Of a stretch of 64,000 bases of DNA, positions 35,463-48,900 are shown in pieces; the first letter of the stretch is position 1, and every line of letters begins with the position of its first letter. Origin of the DNA: Phylloscopus collybita (lineage: Eukaryota; Chordata; Aves; Passeriformes; Phylloscopidae); assembly GCA_027886175.1 (NCBI GenBank), contig JAJNNQ010000018.1, forward strand, positions 15,977,001 through 16,041,000, read 5' to 3'. Under the pieces are notes generated by a model. That model was not told the DNA's origin and did not search any database. It saw only the letters and a list, made by a program, of their open reading frames with translations. The position numbers and the translations under genes are program-made.

Positions 35463-35527
35463 CTTCACAGCTGGTTTGTTAATGGCGTTGTGGCATTCAA
35501 TGTGCTGGCAATGAATGGGATTCCAGG
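35463..35527 (-). CDS. UNC79: UNC79 coding exon 8
   Basis: 65 nt covering residues 300-321, WNPIHCQHIECHNAINKPAVK. It opens the Cys/His-rich segment that continues through exon 12 (HCQHIECH here). Acceptor GCAG|CCT, donor AAG|GTACTG. Intron 8 (33673-35462) shows only AT-rich unique sequence. Confidence 0.95.
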
Positions 35528-36279
35528 CTGCAACACCAAAACACGGCTGATTAATAAATGAGAAGAGATATTTATATTCTTTGTGTCTAGCAGTCTCAAT
35601 TGAGAACAAGATCCTCTTGTACTAAGTACTATACAAATACGAGTGCAATACAAATAGCCATTCCTCAGGAATAATTGCAACAATTACTAATAATTACAAT
35701 AAACAACATTGAGCATACCGGCCTTCTGACTTATTTACATTATAATTAAATGAACCACAGATTCAGTGAGAAAATGGAAAAAGTAAGACACAGACATTCC
35801 TGTTGCAGACTCTTCTTGATCTCACCAGCATCTTGAAATAATTAACTATCCTTCCACTCCAGGAGCAAGATGGTAGGAGTAGCTGAGTATACTCATTTAC
35901 ATTCCCAGGCAAAATGAAAACACAGCTACAACCAAGGAAAACTAGTCCAGTGACAGAAGGAGCCTTAGCTGTGTAATGACGGGAAGCAAACAACAAAGGG
36001 ATGCTCAAATGGCATCACCTGGATGCTCTACAGGATGCCCTCAAGTCAAAATGCCATGCAACTGCAGATAACACTCACCCCATTCCGGGATATATTAGCA
36101 AAAATCTTTCATATAAGGAAAAAAAAGCTAGTCTATCCAGTGCTAGTAACAGTTCAAAAAGAATATTATCATGGTTAGCTTACAGACCTGTTTGCATGGA
36201 AGAAGTGATGCAGAGCAGTACACGAAGAACTATTTTTTTTTCTAAATAGTGAAGAAAACTTATCAACCCTTCAATGGAA

Positions 36280-36385
36280 GGCTTTAGATCAGATCAGACA
36301 AACTTCTACTGGGAACCTTCAGGCTGCCCTTGAGTTGGTCTAGGGATCTTCGAGGGTTTCTTCCAACCCTTCATTTTCATAGTTT
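36280..36385 (+). mobile_element. CR1 LINE 3'-end fragment
   Basis: A diverged CR1 3' tail in forward orientation. The stretch gagttggtctagggatct followed by a ttccaaccc tract matches the general layout of avian CR1 3' ends. It lies in intron 7 and is about 100 bp with fuzzy left edge. Confidence 0.55.
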
Positions 36386-37083
36386 AAAATGTGACATTCT
36401 GGTTCAGAAATTTTAAAACTGAACAAAACGTATGCCATATGACAGAGATTATTTGAAACAAGTTGAGATGGACAAGCAGGAGAAGCAAGTCATTAGTTGT
36501 TGCTGGACAGTCGCCCCTGTAGCAGCACTGTCCCATCAGTATCTCTGGGGAGACTGGCAGAAGACCTTGTGCCATCCACCTACTCCAGCTGCACTCCTGA
36601 CTTTGTCCCTCATGTTCATCCTGTGATCAGCCTTGAGAATTTATCCATTATACTAACTGCACCTGACATCACCTGACTTTTTTTGACAGTAACAGCAAGA
36701 TAAGAATTCTTAGCAACAGCAGCAGTGTTAGCAGCTGGCACAACAAAACCAGTCAAAGCAATAATTGAAAGGAAAATAAACCAGAACTGCTGGGAGGCCC
36801 AGGCAGCAGTTTCACAGACTATTTGTTACAAACACAATATTTATTTCTTCTCCCATTCAGGTTTAGTTAATATTGTGAGTAAGACAAAATATTTACTAGC
36901 CATGATCTGAGTTTTTATTTTTCATAACATCTTTTGAAAATGCAGATAAATAGATACTGCATATTGTTATGAAAGTACAATTTATCAAACAAAAAAAGTC
37001 AAAATACATCACAGAACTGTAAAAATGTGACTTTAACACTTCACATCATTTATTTTGGCCTATACCAAACCAGTTGCACTGAC

Positions 37084-37213
37084 CTGTGTACTGCAGTCCT
37101 CTGTACTCACTGATAGCCCCAGGGGGCTTCAAATTGGGCCAATAGTGAAATAACATTTGTACTGCTGGGGGTTTAACTTGAGATGGTCCATAGGCTATTA
37201 CATATAGCAAATC
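37084..37213 (-). CDS. UNC79: UNC79 coding exon 7
   Basis: 130 nt covering residues 257-300. It reads DLLYVIAYGPSQVKPPAVQM, then LFHYWPNLKPPGAISEYR and GLQYT. Acceptor TTAG|GAT; the donor is the slightly weak CAG|GTCAGT. Intron 7 (35528-37083) contains a CR1 3'-end fragment at about 36280-36385 and otherwise nothing clear. Confidence 0.95.
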
Positions 37214-37834
37214 CTAAGGGAAGACAGGTACAAAATGTTTATTTTTGCAAGGTAAAAAACCACAATTCAATAACACTGTACTTCTGTTCAAAGATAGCTG
37301 AACACACAAAATCAGTACATTTCATAAGAAACTTCCTTTGTATTTGCTCTTGGAGACACATTAGATTACCAACTTCAATGCTTCTGAGTTTGATCAGAGC
37401 ATGAAACAGCAACTACCCACCCCAAAGTGCACTAACAGAGCAAAATGAATGCTCTGTCTAGCCATGGTGCAAAGAGGTGAAATACAGATAAATACAGATA
37501 AAATGTCAGGTTCAGAGCAGATTCAGACAACAACACTACAAATAGTTCTCATAAAAGTCCTGCTGAGAAGCCTGCTCATTATTAAAATTTCTGCTTATTG
37601 GAGCCACAAGCACACAGTACTTAGCAAACAGAGCTCTGTTCTATAAAACATGGAATTGCCTCTGTAAACTAAAAATTAGAGGGACCCTCCTCTCCAAAAT
37701 CCAGAGGGAGGATTGGATATAAAGATCATTTTACAACTTCTTGGCATACAGTCAGTTCAATTTTCAAGCCATCTGGTTTTTATTATTACCCAAGCACAGC
37801 CATTTCCACAAAGTATATATGATCATAAACTTAC

Positions 37835-37890
37835 TTTCCATACTTCTTGCTTATATTTCATGAGGCATTCCAATAATTGGCAGTGATACA
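37835..37890 (-). CDS. UNC79: UNC79 coding exon 6
   Basis: A small 56-nt exon encoding residues 238-256, VYHCQLLECLMKYKQEVWK. Acceptor CAG|TGT, donor AAA|GTAAG. It enters in phase 1 and leaves in phase 0, so skipping breaks frame. Intron 6 (37214-37834) is 621 bp with nothing recognised. Confidence 0.95.
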
Positions 37891-39158
37891 CTGAGAGAGA
37901 AAAGACAGCACAGACTTAATACGAACATGGAAACTCAGGATACAAGAGTGATGCAATCAGTTGATTTGCTTTGCTTTGTCCATCCAAAACTCTATGCCTC
38001 AGTCAAATCTTTTTTATTTGAAAGGGCTTGCTAAAGAATCAGCGCCCTGAGAGTCATCACAAAATATAAGAAACTGAATATTAGTAATTTCTTTCTGTCA
38101 AGAAATGCAAGAAGATGATTACCATGAGGGTACAATTGATCTTTTTTAAACACATCTAGTTGAAAAATACCTGCTGATTTACTGAAACTTTGTCCCTCTG
38201 TCACAGTGTAAATCGGTATCTTGTCATTCATCTTGAGGCAACAATGGAAGTCACACGTAACAATATATTATTCCCATATATATACCAAAGGCTATAGGAG
38301 CCACTCTGTATCAAACAAACATGAGAGCCAAGTGAACTACTTTACATGTCTGACTTCCCAAAAACCACAGGACAACATCTTTCTCTGATGGTTTGAGGAC
38401 AGAAATCACAAAAAACAAAGAACATTTAATGAAAAAAAACTAACTTCTGCAAGCACCTTTTAAAAATGGTGTTCTGCTTTTATTTACCCGTGTGAAGCAG
38501 GCTAGGATGATGTGACACTCCTCACACAAGGCGGTGTGGGGTTCCTCCACACACACACGCCATTTACCCATCCACATAAGACAGGAGATAGTGGACAGCT
38601 GCTGATCATGCAATGTAACTGCTCACTGGGGTTAAATACTGTTTCTGTTTGGTTATGTGATGCCAATGGTTTCACAGGGACTGCGTCACTTTCGTTCAGA
38701 TACTCATAATCACATCTAACTTCATTTTAGTGACAGCGTCACCTGTCTTCTTTACAAAGAGAGTACCAGTTGTGAATTCAGTGATACCTGAATCATAGTA
38801 TAAGAAATTCATAAGTTACTATGAATTTCTGTAGTCAAGGGAAGTGGTAGTTCTCTCCAACACTGACATCATATATATCAACACTATATTCTGATGTCAA
38901 ACATGAGTAGATCAAAGTCTCCAATCCCAGGCCAAATCCTATTTCTTCATCACAAAGAGATCTCTTATCTACATAACGATTATTTCCAGCATGATGTTCA
39001 GAAATATCAGTTTTGACTAAAACAAATAATATCTCATCCTTTGCTGGATAACAACACAGTTTTTTTCCCATCATGAAAACTTTTCTGATTGCATTTGACA
39101 ATACCTCCTGACTGATAGTTTCAGAATGAATGATACTATGTTGCATGTTTACACATAC

Positions 39159-39251
39159 CTGGGTTTGATGTGTACTGCATTGCAATCATCAGCATTGATG
39201 ATGCAGACAGATTGACATGTGCTGGAACACCTTCTCGTTTTGAAGATCCCA
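39159..39251 (-). CDS. UNC79: UNC79 coding exon 5
   Basis: 93 nt covering residues 207-237, reading GSSKREGVPAHVNLSASSML and then MIAMQYTSNP. Acceptor CAAG|TG, donor CAG|GTATG. Both ends are phase 1, so skipping it would keep frame. Intron 5 (37891-39158) shows only AT-rich sequence and a CA-rich patch near 38555. Confidence 0.95.
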
Positions 39252-41164
39252 CTTGAAAGAAAGGAAAAAATAAATAAATTTTCTAATGTCATAGGAAAAT
39301 CAGGTAAGAATAGCATGTAACTGATTCCAGTTCAAGGAGATAAAATTGCTAAGGTGCCATGTCATGGGAAAAAAAAAAAAATCTAAACCACTGGAAACAC
39401 TGTACTGGGGGGAGAACCACCTTTTCTGGTGGAAGAGAAAGATGGCTAGGTATTGATCCACAGAGCACACACCCAGTTTTCCAGATCAGTGTGACTTCAT
39501 CCCTGAAACTGCATCAACCAGTTGCCTTCTCAGGCCCTCTCCTTCAGAACCCACGGATTGGTCAAAATAACATCACTTGTACAGCCAAGTGCACCTAGGC
39601 CTTGGATTGTAGGACAGGTAAAGAGGAACTAGAGGGTAAGGAGTCAAGAACAAAAGGAAAGCCTGCTGTTGAGGTGTGCCAAGGAAGGGTTGGGGCTGGT
39701 GATAGCTGCTGGTGTATGGCACAGATTACTTCTCAGGGAGCATCTGCTAAGAGCTCAAGTTATAGCTGTATACCAGAAACATTAGTCCCATTGTTATGTG
39801 AACTGTGCTGAGATAATGATGAGCAGCAGCGCTGAGTATCTTTTATCTCACACAGAAAGTAGCCGGAGTTCTGGTATCCTGTGAAGGGGGTTACTATTCA
39901 ATGGCATATATTTGGAAAAACCCTGCAGAACTTCTACATGGCAACATGGCTTTGAAGGCAAGCTCCTACACAGAGATGTCACAAGTATCTTTCCACCCTC
40001 ACAGCACTTTCCCAAGCCTGGCTGCCAGGACCCAAATTCCAAGCATTTGGGATAGAAGCACAGAACTGTAGCTACCAGCTCAGTGAGCTGTTTTCATCCC
40101 TCCCATCTGGCTCTCCAACTGCTTCGACAATCTCTTGAATCCTCCCTTTTGGTTTGAATCAGAACTAAACACTAAGGGAAGGAAAGGTTCTGCACTTGCC
40201 TTGCAAAGAAGCATATAATTCCCAGCAGGGAAAGACAAGGAGACTAATTAAAAGAACACTCAAATAGAAATGAAGGAGAGAAGAGAAAAATGGAGAGTTT
40301 CTCCCTCTCTGTTCTCCACATGACACAACATTACTGTGGCTCTCTTCACTTCACTTCATTCATTTATTTTTGAATCTCATCCACACAAATAAGTGCCCCA
40401 ATTTATTACAAAAAGGTGTATTTTTATGGATTTAAATTGAAAAATATTTGGCAGCTCTAACTGAGCAATTAAACATAGCCATCAGCAAAAAAGTAGGACG
40501 CAGTACTAGATGAGTAAATTTAAAAAGCAGCAGACTGGTTTCATACAGAAATTTCACCAAAACTGGTAGAGAAGAAAGCCAGCACGACAAATGCAAATGC
40601 AAGGATGCAATCTCTGTCAAGGGCAGCTGGGGAACAACATCTATTTAAGTAAACCAAGGATTTGACTCAAACAGCTATTCTGATTTATAGTTCTACAGAT
40701 CTGAGGACAGACAGGATAAGTCACCACCCTCAGCTGTTCTTTAACAGGTTACAGCAGTGGGAAAAGAAGTTGTTTAATGCAACATTCTGTTCCTAACCCA
40801 AAGAGGACCTGCTGCATATATGTATGAAATATATCTTAGCAATTTCGATTTGCACATAGTCATTAGACGTGTCAAAGTTAATAGAGAAAACCTCATTACA
40901 ATGTAAAATTAATATTTTACATGGGAAAACTGAGATTCAAGAGAGTAAGGGACTTTTCCAAGATCATTGTCTGGTCAAATCAGAAAATACAGATGATAAA
41001 TTTGCATTAAATATTAATCTCAAAACACTGGACAATGTTTCCTTCAGCATCTTCTGCATGCTTAAATGACATTACTCTTGATCTCTGTACAAAAGTTGTT
41101 CATGCTTTTCCACAAAGTTCAGGAATATAGAGGTAAGGAGGAAACATTCTCACAAAACCACTGA

Positions 41165-41375
41165 ACGGTTGATGTTAAAAGGCACCTCTAGCAATCATCT
41201 TGGCCAATCCCTTTGCATAAAGAAAGGCAACTGAAGCAAGTGCCCAGGGCAAATTGTGTTTCTAGCACCTGCTAGGATAGAAAGTCTGCAACTGCTCTGG
41301 CAAACTGTTCCAGTGTTTAGTCACACATATAGTAAAGGGCTTGTTGGTTAAAACTGACCCAGAATTGACCCTAAT
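41165..41375 (-). mobile_element. Degraded CR1 LINE fragment
   Basis: The order of diverged CR1 blocks (an aggcacctctagcaatcatc tract, a ctggcaaactgttccagtgt tract and an agtaaagggcttgttgg tract) matches a reverse-oriented CR1 3' region. It is in intron 4 and is old. Boundaries are approximate. Confidence 0.6.
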
Positions 41376-42107
41376 GATTCTCTCTGCAGAAAATGGTTAC
41401 ATTTCTCATTACTGCTCAAGTCCTATCAAGCTTTCTCTCAGGTACATGGACAAGCATTCAGAACACACCTCAAAATTCACACAGTTCAGGGACTATGAAG
41501 TTAAGTAATCATGTGACATCTTCATGGAGGGGAAAAGAAAAAAGAGGAAAAAAGGCAGGGACCGTCAGATTCAGTCCTACCTCTTATGGATAAGAGACAT
41601 TACAGGCACAGCTATTTAGTATATGAATATGAACTTAGTATATATGAACTTAGAGAGAAAGTGCCAAGAAGACAGAGAGGGAGAAAATCAGAAATTCACC
41701 ACAACATCACCACATTGAGAAAAATCATACTTGTACATCCAGATACAGTCCAGATGCAAAAATTATGCATGTTGCTATTGCATCTATTATTTCAGGAGAA
41801 GTTTGCCCATTGATTCTGTATTCAAAACTCCCACTCTTTGCACTGAAAGTTCTGATTCTGAAAACGGTGATTTCTTAAATAAGCATCACACTTTAAATGA
41901 AGGAAGAATTCACACCAAAACACAGCACAATAAATAAATAAAAATTATAGAGATATTTCCCTTTGAAAAATAGTCACAGAAAATTATTTTATGTATGTAA
42001 GTAGATTGATGTTCCATTACAGTTCTATGACAGATCAAATTTTGACTCGTACAGTTTGATACTATTATGTGCCAAGACAAAACAATACTCGATTGAGTTC
42101 TACTTAC

Positions 42108-42278
42108 ATATAGCCATAGGCAGAAAAGATGTGCTGAGATACTCTATAATATCCTTGTGCAGAAATGGAGGAAAGGTAGCTAATGTTGAAATCATTGTAT
42201 AGGGTAAAGTACTCAAAATATCATCACTGAGAAAAGGAAGTAAGCATGTAGTAGTGTAAAAAATTGATTGCCCGAGAT
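42108..42278 (-). CDS. UNC79: UNC79 coding exon 4
   Basis: 171 nt covering residues 150-206. The translation begins LGQSIFYTTTCLLPFL, continues with STLPYTMISTLATFPPFLHK, and ends at FLPMAI. Acceptor CAG|ATC, donor TAT|GTAAGT; both boundaries are phase 1. It is rich in hydrophobic helices, as expected for HEAT-like repeats. Intron 4 (39252-42107) carries a degraded CR1 fragment near 41165-41375 and otherwise nothing recognised. Confidence 0.96.
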
Positions 42279-43589
42279 CTGTTGAATAAAATGAAAGAAA
42301 TATAGAATCATTACAATGAAAATGTAATTATGACTGTGTACTTGCTTGTTTACAAAACTAAAGAATAAATTAAATTTATATTTCAGCTTTCCTCTCAAAG
42401 CAATTTGGGTAGTTAATCACTGTAGACAAGTGAGTTCACTCTCAATTTTTAAGTCCCTCCTAAACAGAGGGAAACAGCTGTTGAACACAACTCCGAAGAG
42501 TCTGAAGGGAATATCAAAGCTACAACTATAAAATAATCAGTTAAAATCAAGGTTGATTTTAACCATACAGTGATTAATATACAATGGCTTGAATTTAAGC
42601 AGAGATGTTACTATAATCAGAATTTGAAATGCACATCGTATTGAAGGCCAGATTTTGCAAAAAGCATTCTAGTCTTTATCCGTCATATTAAAGTAAGTTT
42701 ATCTTAATTACCCTCAAGAGTTCTGCAAAGTACCTCACACACACTGACTACAGGAAGTGTCACTGTATTTTTCAAACCACACGTGATTAAACTACAGATC
42801 TTGATTTCCAGGGAAATCATTGAGGCCAAAAGTGGCCAGAGCTTAAAAGGATAGGAATATTTATCAAGATTTTCTATACTTAGTCTGATAAATCATGTTG
42901 TAACTCTTTGGAAAGGATACTTAATAACTGCAACAATCCAAAGGGAAGGCACAGCTTATTGTGTATCTGGGCACTGTGGAATAACCTTTATACTCTCTCC
43001 CAAATGAGAGCTGGTGCCCATAACCCTCTGACAAAGGTTGCAGCACCCAATGAACCCTGAGTATGAACCTGTATGACAATCCAAAGACATGAGAAGGCCT
43101 TCCTCCTGTGTTTGTTAATTATTCCCCAGCCTTAAGTACATTACACAGGCCTTCAGTCTCACCTGTACAACTGGTGTGATTTAAAACTCTCTCTGTAAAG
43201 CATAGAGTTCTGTAGCTGTAAACATCCTGGGTCATAGCAAAAATGAAAACTGGCACTCCAGTTTTCAGTGGTTCTGGCCAGCCTTCTCTGCAAGAGTCTA
43301 ACCAGACCCTCAATGCTACAGTGTGTTTCTTTCTTGCAATACATATTCACCAGCTAAATACAGCCTTGTACAACCTGATTGGGCCAAAGCTCAGCATTGC
43401 CTTGCGCAGCAGTCGTACTTACCAAATAACATGGATTGTTCTGATTAAAATAAATAAGTATTTCTTTTAATTAATTACTAAGCTGAGGAAGAAATAAATA
43501 ACAAGTTGTATTGCAAAATTTAATTCTCCACACACAAAACCATACAAAATAGTAAGTGATTGCCCCTTGCCCCAAGCATGAGCCAACCA

Positions 43590-44515
43590 AATTATTCCTG
43601 GCACATATTTATCTAAAATGTTCTTAAAAACCTCCAAGACAGTTCACTCCTTCTCCTGTCAATTCATCCTAATGCTTAAGCATCTTTATCATATAAAGAT
43701 CTTTTTTATAAAAAAAAAAATCCATTGCTGCTATTTAAGTGTATAACTTCTTATCCTGATCAACTATAACCACAAATAGATTGGTTTAGTTTATTTCTCC
43801 TCACAGCAACCTTTACATATTTCCATATGATAATCACATCTCCTTTCCATTTTTCTCTAAGCTTGATAAACCATTTTCTTCTGGTTTTCTCTCACTGTTC
43901 ACTATTTCTAGACCTCAAATCATTCTGGTTTTTTTTCCTGGACTCTTCACAAATAGTACATGCTTTTCTTGAAGCTAGATGGACAAATCTGAAAATTTTA
44001 CTCCAGGTGAGGCTTTGCTAGGTCTGTTAAAATAATAAACATAATGCTTGGGGTGTCTCGTACATAAAAAAATGTCTACACATTGCTAGAATAATATTTA
44101 TATGTTAGTGGCTTATGGCCTTCTCTGATCTACTGATGACACCCAGAGCTCTCTGCAGTACAGCTTCCAAGCTAGTATTGTCCCTATTTCCTTTAATTTC
44201 TCTCTTAAGTGTAGTACTTTACATTTCTCCTTCGGAGATGCTTCAAAACAGAATGCAACTTGCCACAATTATTTGAGTCACATATCTTTCACACAAAGCA
44301 CATGCTAGCAATCACCTTGATAACACTTGTAAATCCAAATTCTATCAGCTAAGTAAAAAAAAAATATATATTTGGTAACACTAGACCAGCACAGACTCCT
44401 GTAAGATTTCTCACTGGTATACCCTTCCAGCTGCCATGCCACTGTTAATTACTCCCAGATTGTTTTCCTTATTCAAGTGGGGACCATGTCTCAGGATTCC
44501 CCATTAGGATGTAAA
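43590..44515 (-). mobile_element. Ancient CR1/L3-type LINE fragment
   Basis: About 0.9 kb keeps the block order of a reverse-oriented ancient amniote CR1/L3 element. The blocks are a cctccaagacagttcactcc tract, a cttgataaaccattttcttc tract, a tttactccaggtgaggcttt tract, and gtagtactttacatttctcc near 44210-44240. Identity to my recalled consensus is low, and no coding capacity remains. It is in intron 3. Confidence 0.6.
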
Positions 44516-45648
44516 ATGACACAGCAACAAAAATGTGACTAGGGACAGGAAAACCACACAAGGAGAGCCACTGTGTTGCCATAAAAAAATACGTTTACCC
44601 AATGTTATTTGTTCTTTACAGGTCTCCATAGATTGTTAATTATCATCATGTTATCTATTTAGGAAAAGACTTTTTTTGATAATTAACTGCACCATTTCTA
44701 AGAATTGACATTAAGTCAACAAGTCTGTATCTTGCTATGGGCCCTCTTTTGCAAGATCATACCATTTCCTAGTGCAGCAGTCTCGCATTCAAACATTCTG
44801 CTGCCAGCTCAAAGGGAATTCAGCACTTAACAGAAACAGTTTTCCTCCTGAAGAACTTCAGCAGCACTATCAGCTAGACAACCATCTTCCTATACTGAAC
44901 TATGTAAGTAATGACCACGATACCACAGTGGAAATGAATAGTGGCTAATACATAGGGAGAATACTGGGCTACTGAATGCCAGTATGGAAGGACTAACAGA
45001 TTAACAAGCCAGACAGATGCGGAGCAGAACTTGAGGAAAACAATACAAACACAACACAGCCACAAAAACTGCTTGTAGCTAATTTAAAGCATAAGACAAT
45101 ATTGTTTTTTCTCTGAGTCAGACAGACATGCTGCTATCTCTTTTACACAGGAGCATTTTAAAGCCATCTCAAAGCACAATTACTGTGGTTTTTTCTTCAA
45201 TTAAATATATACTATATTCCGTGTAGAGATGGACCTTCACCAGAACACTCAATCTGCGCATTTGTTATAGGCCAGATACACATTTGAAAGCTCTTTGTGC
45301 ATTTTTAAGAGACCCAACCTCAAAAGACAGTCTGAAGTTATCCCAGCAGATTCAAGTCAAAAATCTGGGTATTTTTACACCCATCTAATTTTTGTAACAT
45401 ACCACTGTACTTTAGTTAGACACGACCAGCACATCACTAAAAATCAGACAAGCTCAGAATTCAAACCCAAATCCACATTTAGCAAAGAAGCATCCTTTAT
45501 TTAAGAAAGTCAAACAGAACATTTGGATATAAATGCATCCCAGGAGATTTGAAATCCAGATCCAGGTCAGTTTAGGCCCATCTCTTCTACTGGATATATG
45601 CATCACTCATGGATTCACAGCACTGGAATCATTCAAGGGCCTGCTTAC

Positions 45649-45953
45649 CATGTTGCCCATGTTGTAGCAAGGGAACTAGATCCAGTAGTGTCACCAGTGT
45701 CACGTAAAGTCCTTGATAGTCCAAAGATGGGTAGTCTGATAACTGAGCATCACGACTTTGCTGGCCACGTTCAGATGGAGCATCTCGCAGGACGCTGTAA
45801 AGGAGGGAGCGAGTAACAGTAGGGTTGATGGAACTGACCTGTGGTCTTAGAGATGGGGTGAGTGGGAATGGCACAGGAAAAAGACACATGGTCATGGGCA
45901 CTGTCAAATTGGAGGCATCTTGATTCTCCTTCTTCCCTGTGCGGGACAAAATG
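45649..45953 (-). CDS. UNC79: UNC79 coding exon 3
   Basis: 305 nt, the longest coding exon here, encoding residues 48-149. Landmarks are SRTGKKENQDASNLTVP near its start, SDYPSLDYQGLYVTLVTLL, and VPLLQHGQH at the end. Acceptor CAG|CAT, donor ATG|GTAAGC. Near-identity with mammalian UNC79 makes the assignment secure. Intron 3 (42279-45648) on its minus-strand 3' side holds an old CR1/L3-like LINE (about 43590-44515) and otherwise unremarkable sequence. Confidence 0.97.
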
Positions 45954-48900
45954 CTGTTGGGGGGACAAAGAAAAAAAAGAGACAACAAAGACACAAAGAA
46001 CAGCACATTACATTGAAATGACACTATAAAACAAATAATAAAAGACCAGATACATCCCACATAAGATGCAATCGCTACCGAAACCAGCATGTCTACAAAT
46101 CTAGCAACCATTTACTTCCATGCTTCAAGATAAGAGAATTAAAAATTGATATCTAGGAAAATTTCATTGCATCTCATGTGTTATCTGGTTCATAAGGAGC
46201 AAAAATATAAAAATGCATGTTTCAGTGCCCTACCCATGTTTCACAGTTAAGAAAAATTCTAAGACTTAAAAGAGTTTAGCTATGTCAAAACAGGCTGGTA
46301 TTTTGCTCTGAGATTCTGAGGATTTTGAGAGATTTCTTTTTTCCCCCCTATAATCTTTTGAGCCAACTGACTGAAAACATGCAAAATATAGGTGTGGCAC
46401 TTGCAGAAACATGTTTTAGCAAAGAATAAACATGTGTGTTTGTTAAGATAGTCTTAAAAATCACATGTTTATTGCATTAAAATAATGTCTGTATGTATTT
46501 TATGATACTGTTTCATGACCACTCAGTATCATTTGAGATAATGAAGTTTAAACAGGCACATGGATTTAGAAATAATATAATATTTCTAAAATGTTAACTA
46601 AACTACATTTGGAAAAGTCATAAAATAATATATAGTAGATGGTCTTTAGCATATGTTTGTGAGCTAATGATAATGGTTGTTTATGTGTGTTTTTAATTTT
46701 GCCCATGTTTAGGGAGGAAACACTTTGCTTTATGAATACAAACACTCCTTGGGTAAATAGTTACCTTCAAAAATCTAAGGGCTAAGCAAGCAAGACCAAT
46801 TATGTAACTGCAGATCAGACAGTATGTTACCATATACTCCTGCTGTTACTTACGTTATTATTCAACAAAACTCACTATAAACTAAAGGAGAGATAATTTC
46901 AAAAAATAAAAAGAATTTAGTGGGAATCAAAATAGAGGCTATAAGTCAACCAGCTTGTTATGTAGTTTTAAAAATGTTGCAAACATGGTTGTAAACATGG
47001 TAATCTAATTTATTTTTAAAAATAAACCCCACTATTTTATATAGAAATAAATTGTCTCTTAAGCAGTGTTATATTTTAGTTATCAAGCAATTATAGGGTT
47101 AGCTCATAATCTCCATATGTGCCTATAAAATATAATACACCTTTTAAATATATTAACCCACACATTTTTTTTTTCATTTTTAAAGCACCTTTTTGCACCT
47201 CTCAGTCATTGGGATTTCCAAAAGCAGTTGCTGTTGGTTTAACTCTGTTCCCACAGTCAGTGTTAAAACTCAAAAAAGACAAGTCAATTGCACTAAGACT
47301 TCCACTGACTCATGTAGAGCAGAATTAAATCAAGAGAGAGCACTTCTGGAAACCTCTCTTCTCTTCAACAGTACAGAAGTCCCTACCATATTATCACCTC
47401 AGCAAATCTTACCTCCAAGTCAATTCAACAATTTACATAAGCCAAACTCTTGCTAAGGTGCCATAAATATAAAATACTTTTACAAAAACAGTTCTTTGCC
47501 AAGTGGCTACTATCACATGGCTACTTGGCCACTATTACATCACCCTTGCAGTCAGAGATGACAGACACAGTCTGTCTTACAAAACTCCTTTTGTTTGGTT
47601 TGGTTTTGTTTTGTTTTTGAATTGTGCCTCACGTATTTGGCAGGTTATTTTGGTTTCTGTTACCCAATGTCCAGTAAGAGAAATGTGATCACTGTCACAG
47701 TGGTGTTTATGAAATTGTATCAGAACATTACCTAAGATCTAGTTTGACTTTAAAAACGAATTACCAGAGTGCTGATTCCTTTTAATTTGCTTGATGTTCA
47801 TTTGCCATATTTTTCAGCTTATGTTTAGAGATATGAAGGTACTACATACATATGAAGGTACTACTATATTCCTTTCTTGTCTACCAACAGATAATACCAA
47901 TTACCAACCTCTTTACTTGCCAAAACATCACTTCAAGCGCACTTATTTTCAGAAAGGATATTAATTTTATTTTTTTTACACTGAGCTAGAGACCCATCTC
48001 TGGATTAGATGCCAAAGCACACTTATTGTATCTTGATCAGGGCATCCTTTTGTTTAACAATAATAAGACTAGATCTGAATTCTATCTGGAACCACACCAA
48101 ATTTATCACAAAAAAAAACCCAAATAAAAAAATCCAAAAATTTCATGTCCAAGCTTTTGCCTGACCTGTATTTTTAAAAGGCAATAAACAGAGGAGTCAA
48201 AACTGAAAATCTAGGAAGTCCCTTAAGACCAAGATACAATGACTGCAGTTTGCTTCTGGTTCAATTAAAACCAAGTACTGAGAATTTGGAGTATCTGTAC
48301 ATCATAACTGAATACTGAACTTAATCCATACTGAACTTGCTCTGCAATAAGGGGCAAAACTACCAAGGCTTATTTCAAGATGTGGATATCTTTCCTGCAG
48401 ATCTATCCCAAAATTACTGCCTTCTTGGAAAGGTTTCCTAAAATGCCTACAAGTGAAATTACATCTCACCAAGGCAGCAAAACAAGCTTGAACATTAATT
48501 AGCCACCAAAGCATCTATAACTATGCCTCACAATAAGTATTTTACTTAGAAATACATATGGAGAATTTTCTTCAGGAAAATGTGAAGCTTTTCTGTGAGA
48601 TGTTTATTAAGCCTTAGATCATTCCTCAAATGAGGGAGAAATCACTGAAAATGAGTAGGGCATGAAACAAAGTCATGCTGTAATGTAAAGAAATGCTTTT
48701 CCCAAAGAGAAAATTAAAGAAGAACTAAATGAATCAATGTGCTATGCATTGTGTATGGTGATTTTATGTGATGTTTGTTATAGAAATAAGGAATTTAATT
48801 TTTTCAGTCATTCCACATTGGTTCCCCCCACCCCTGAGTTTGTAATTTATGGAGGCTGCATACAGAGCAAAGGAGCAAATTAATCTCTTGTGCAATCCAT

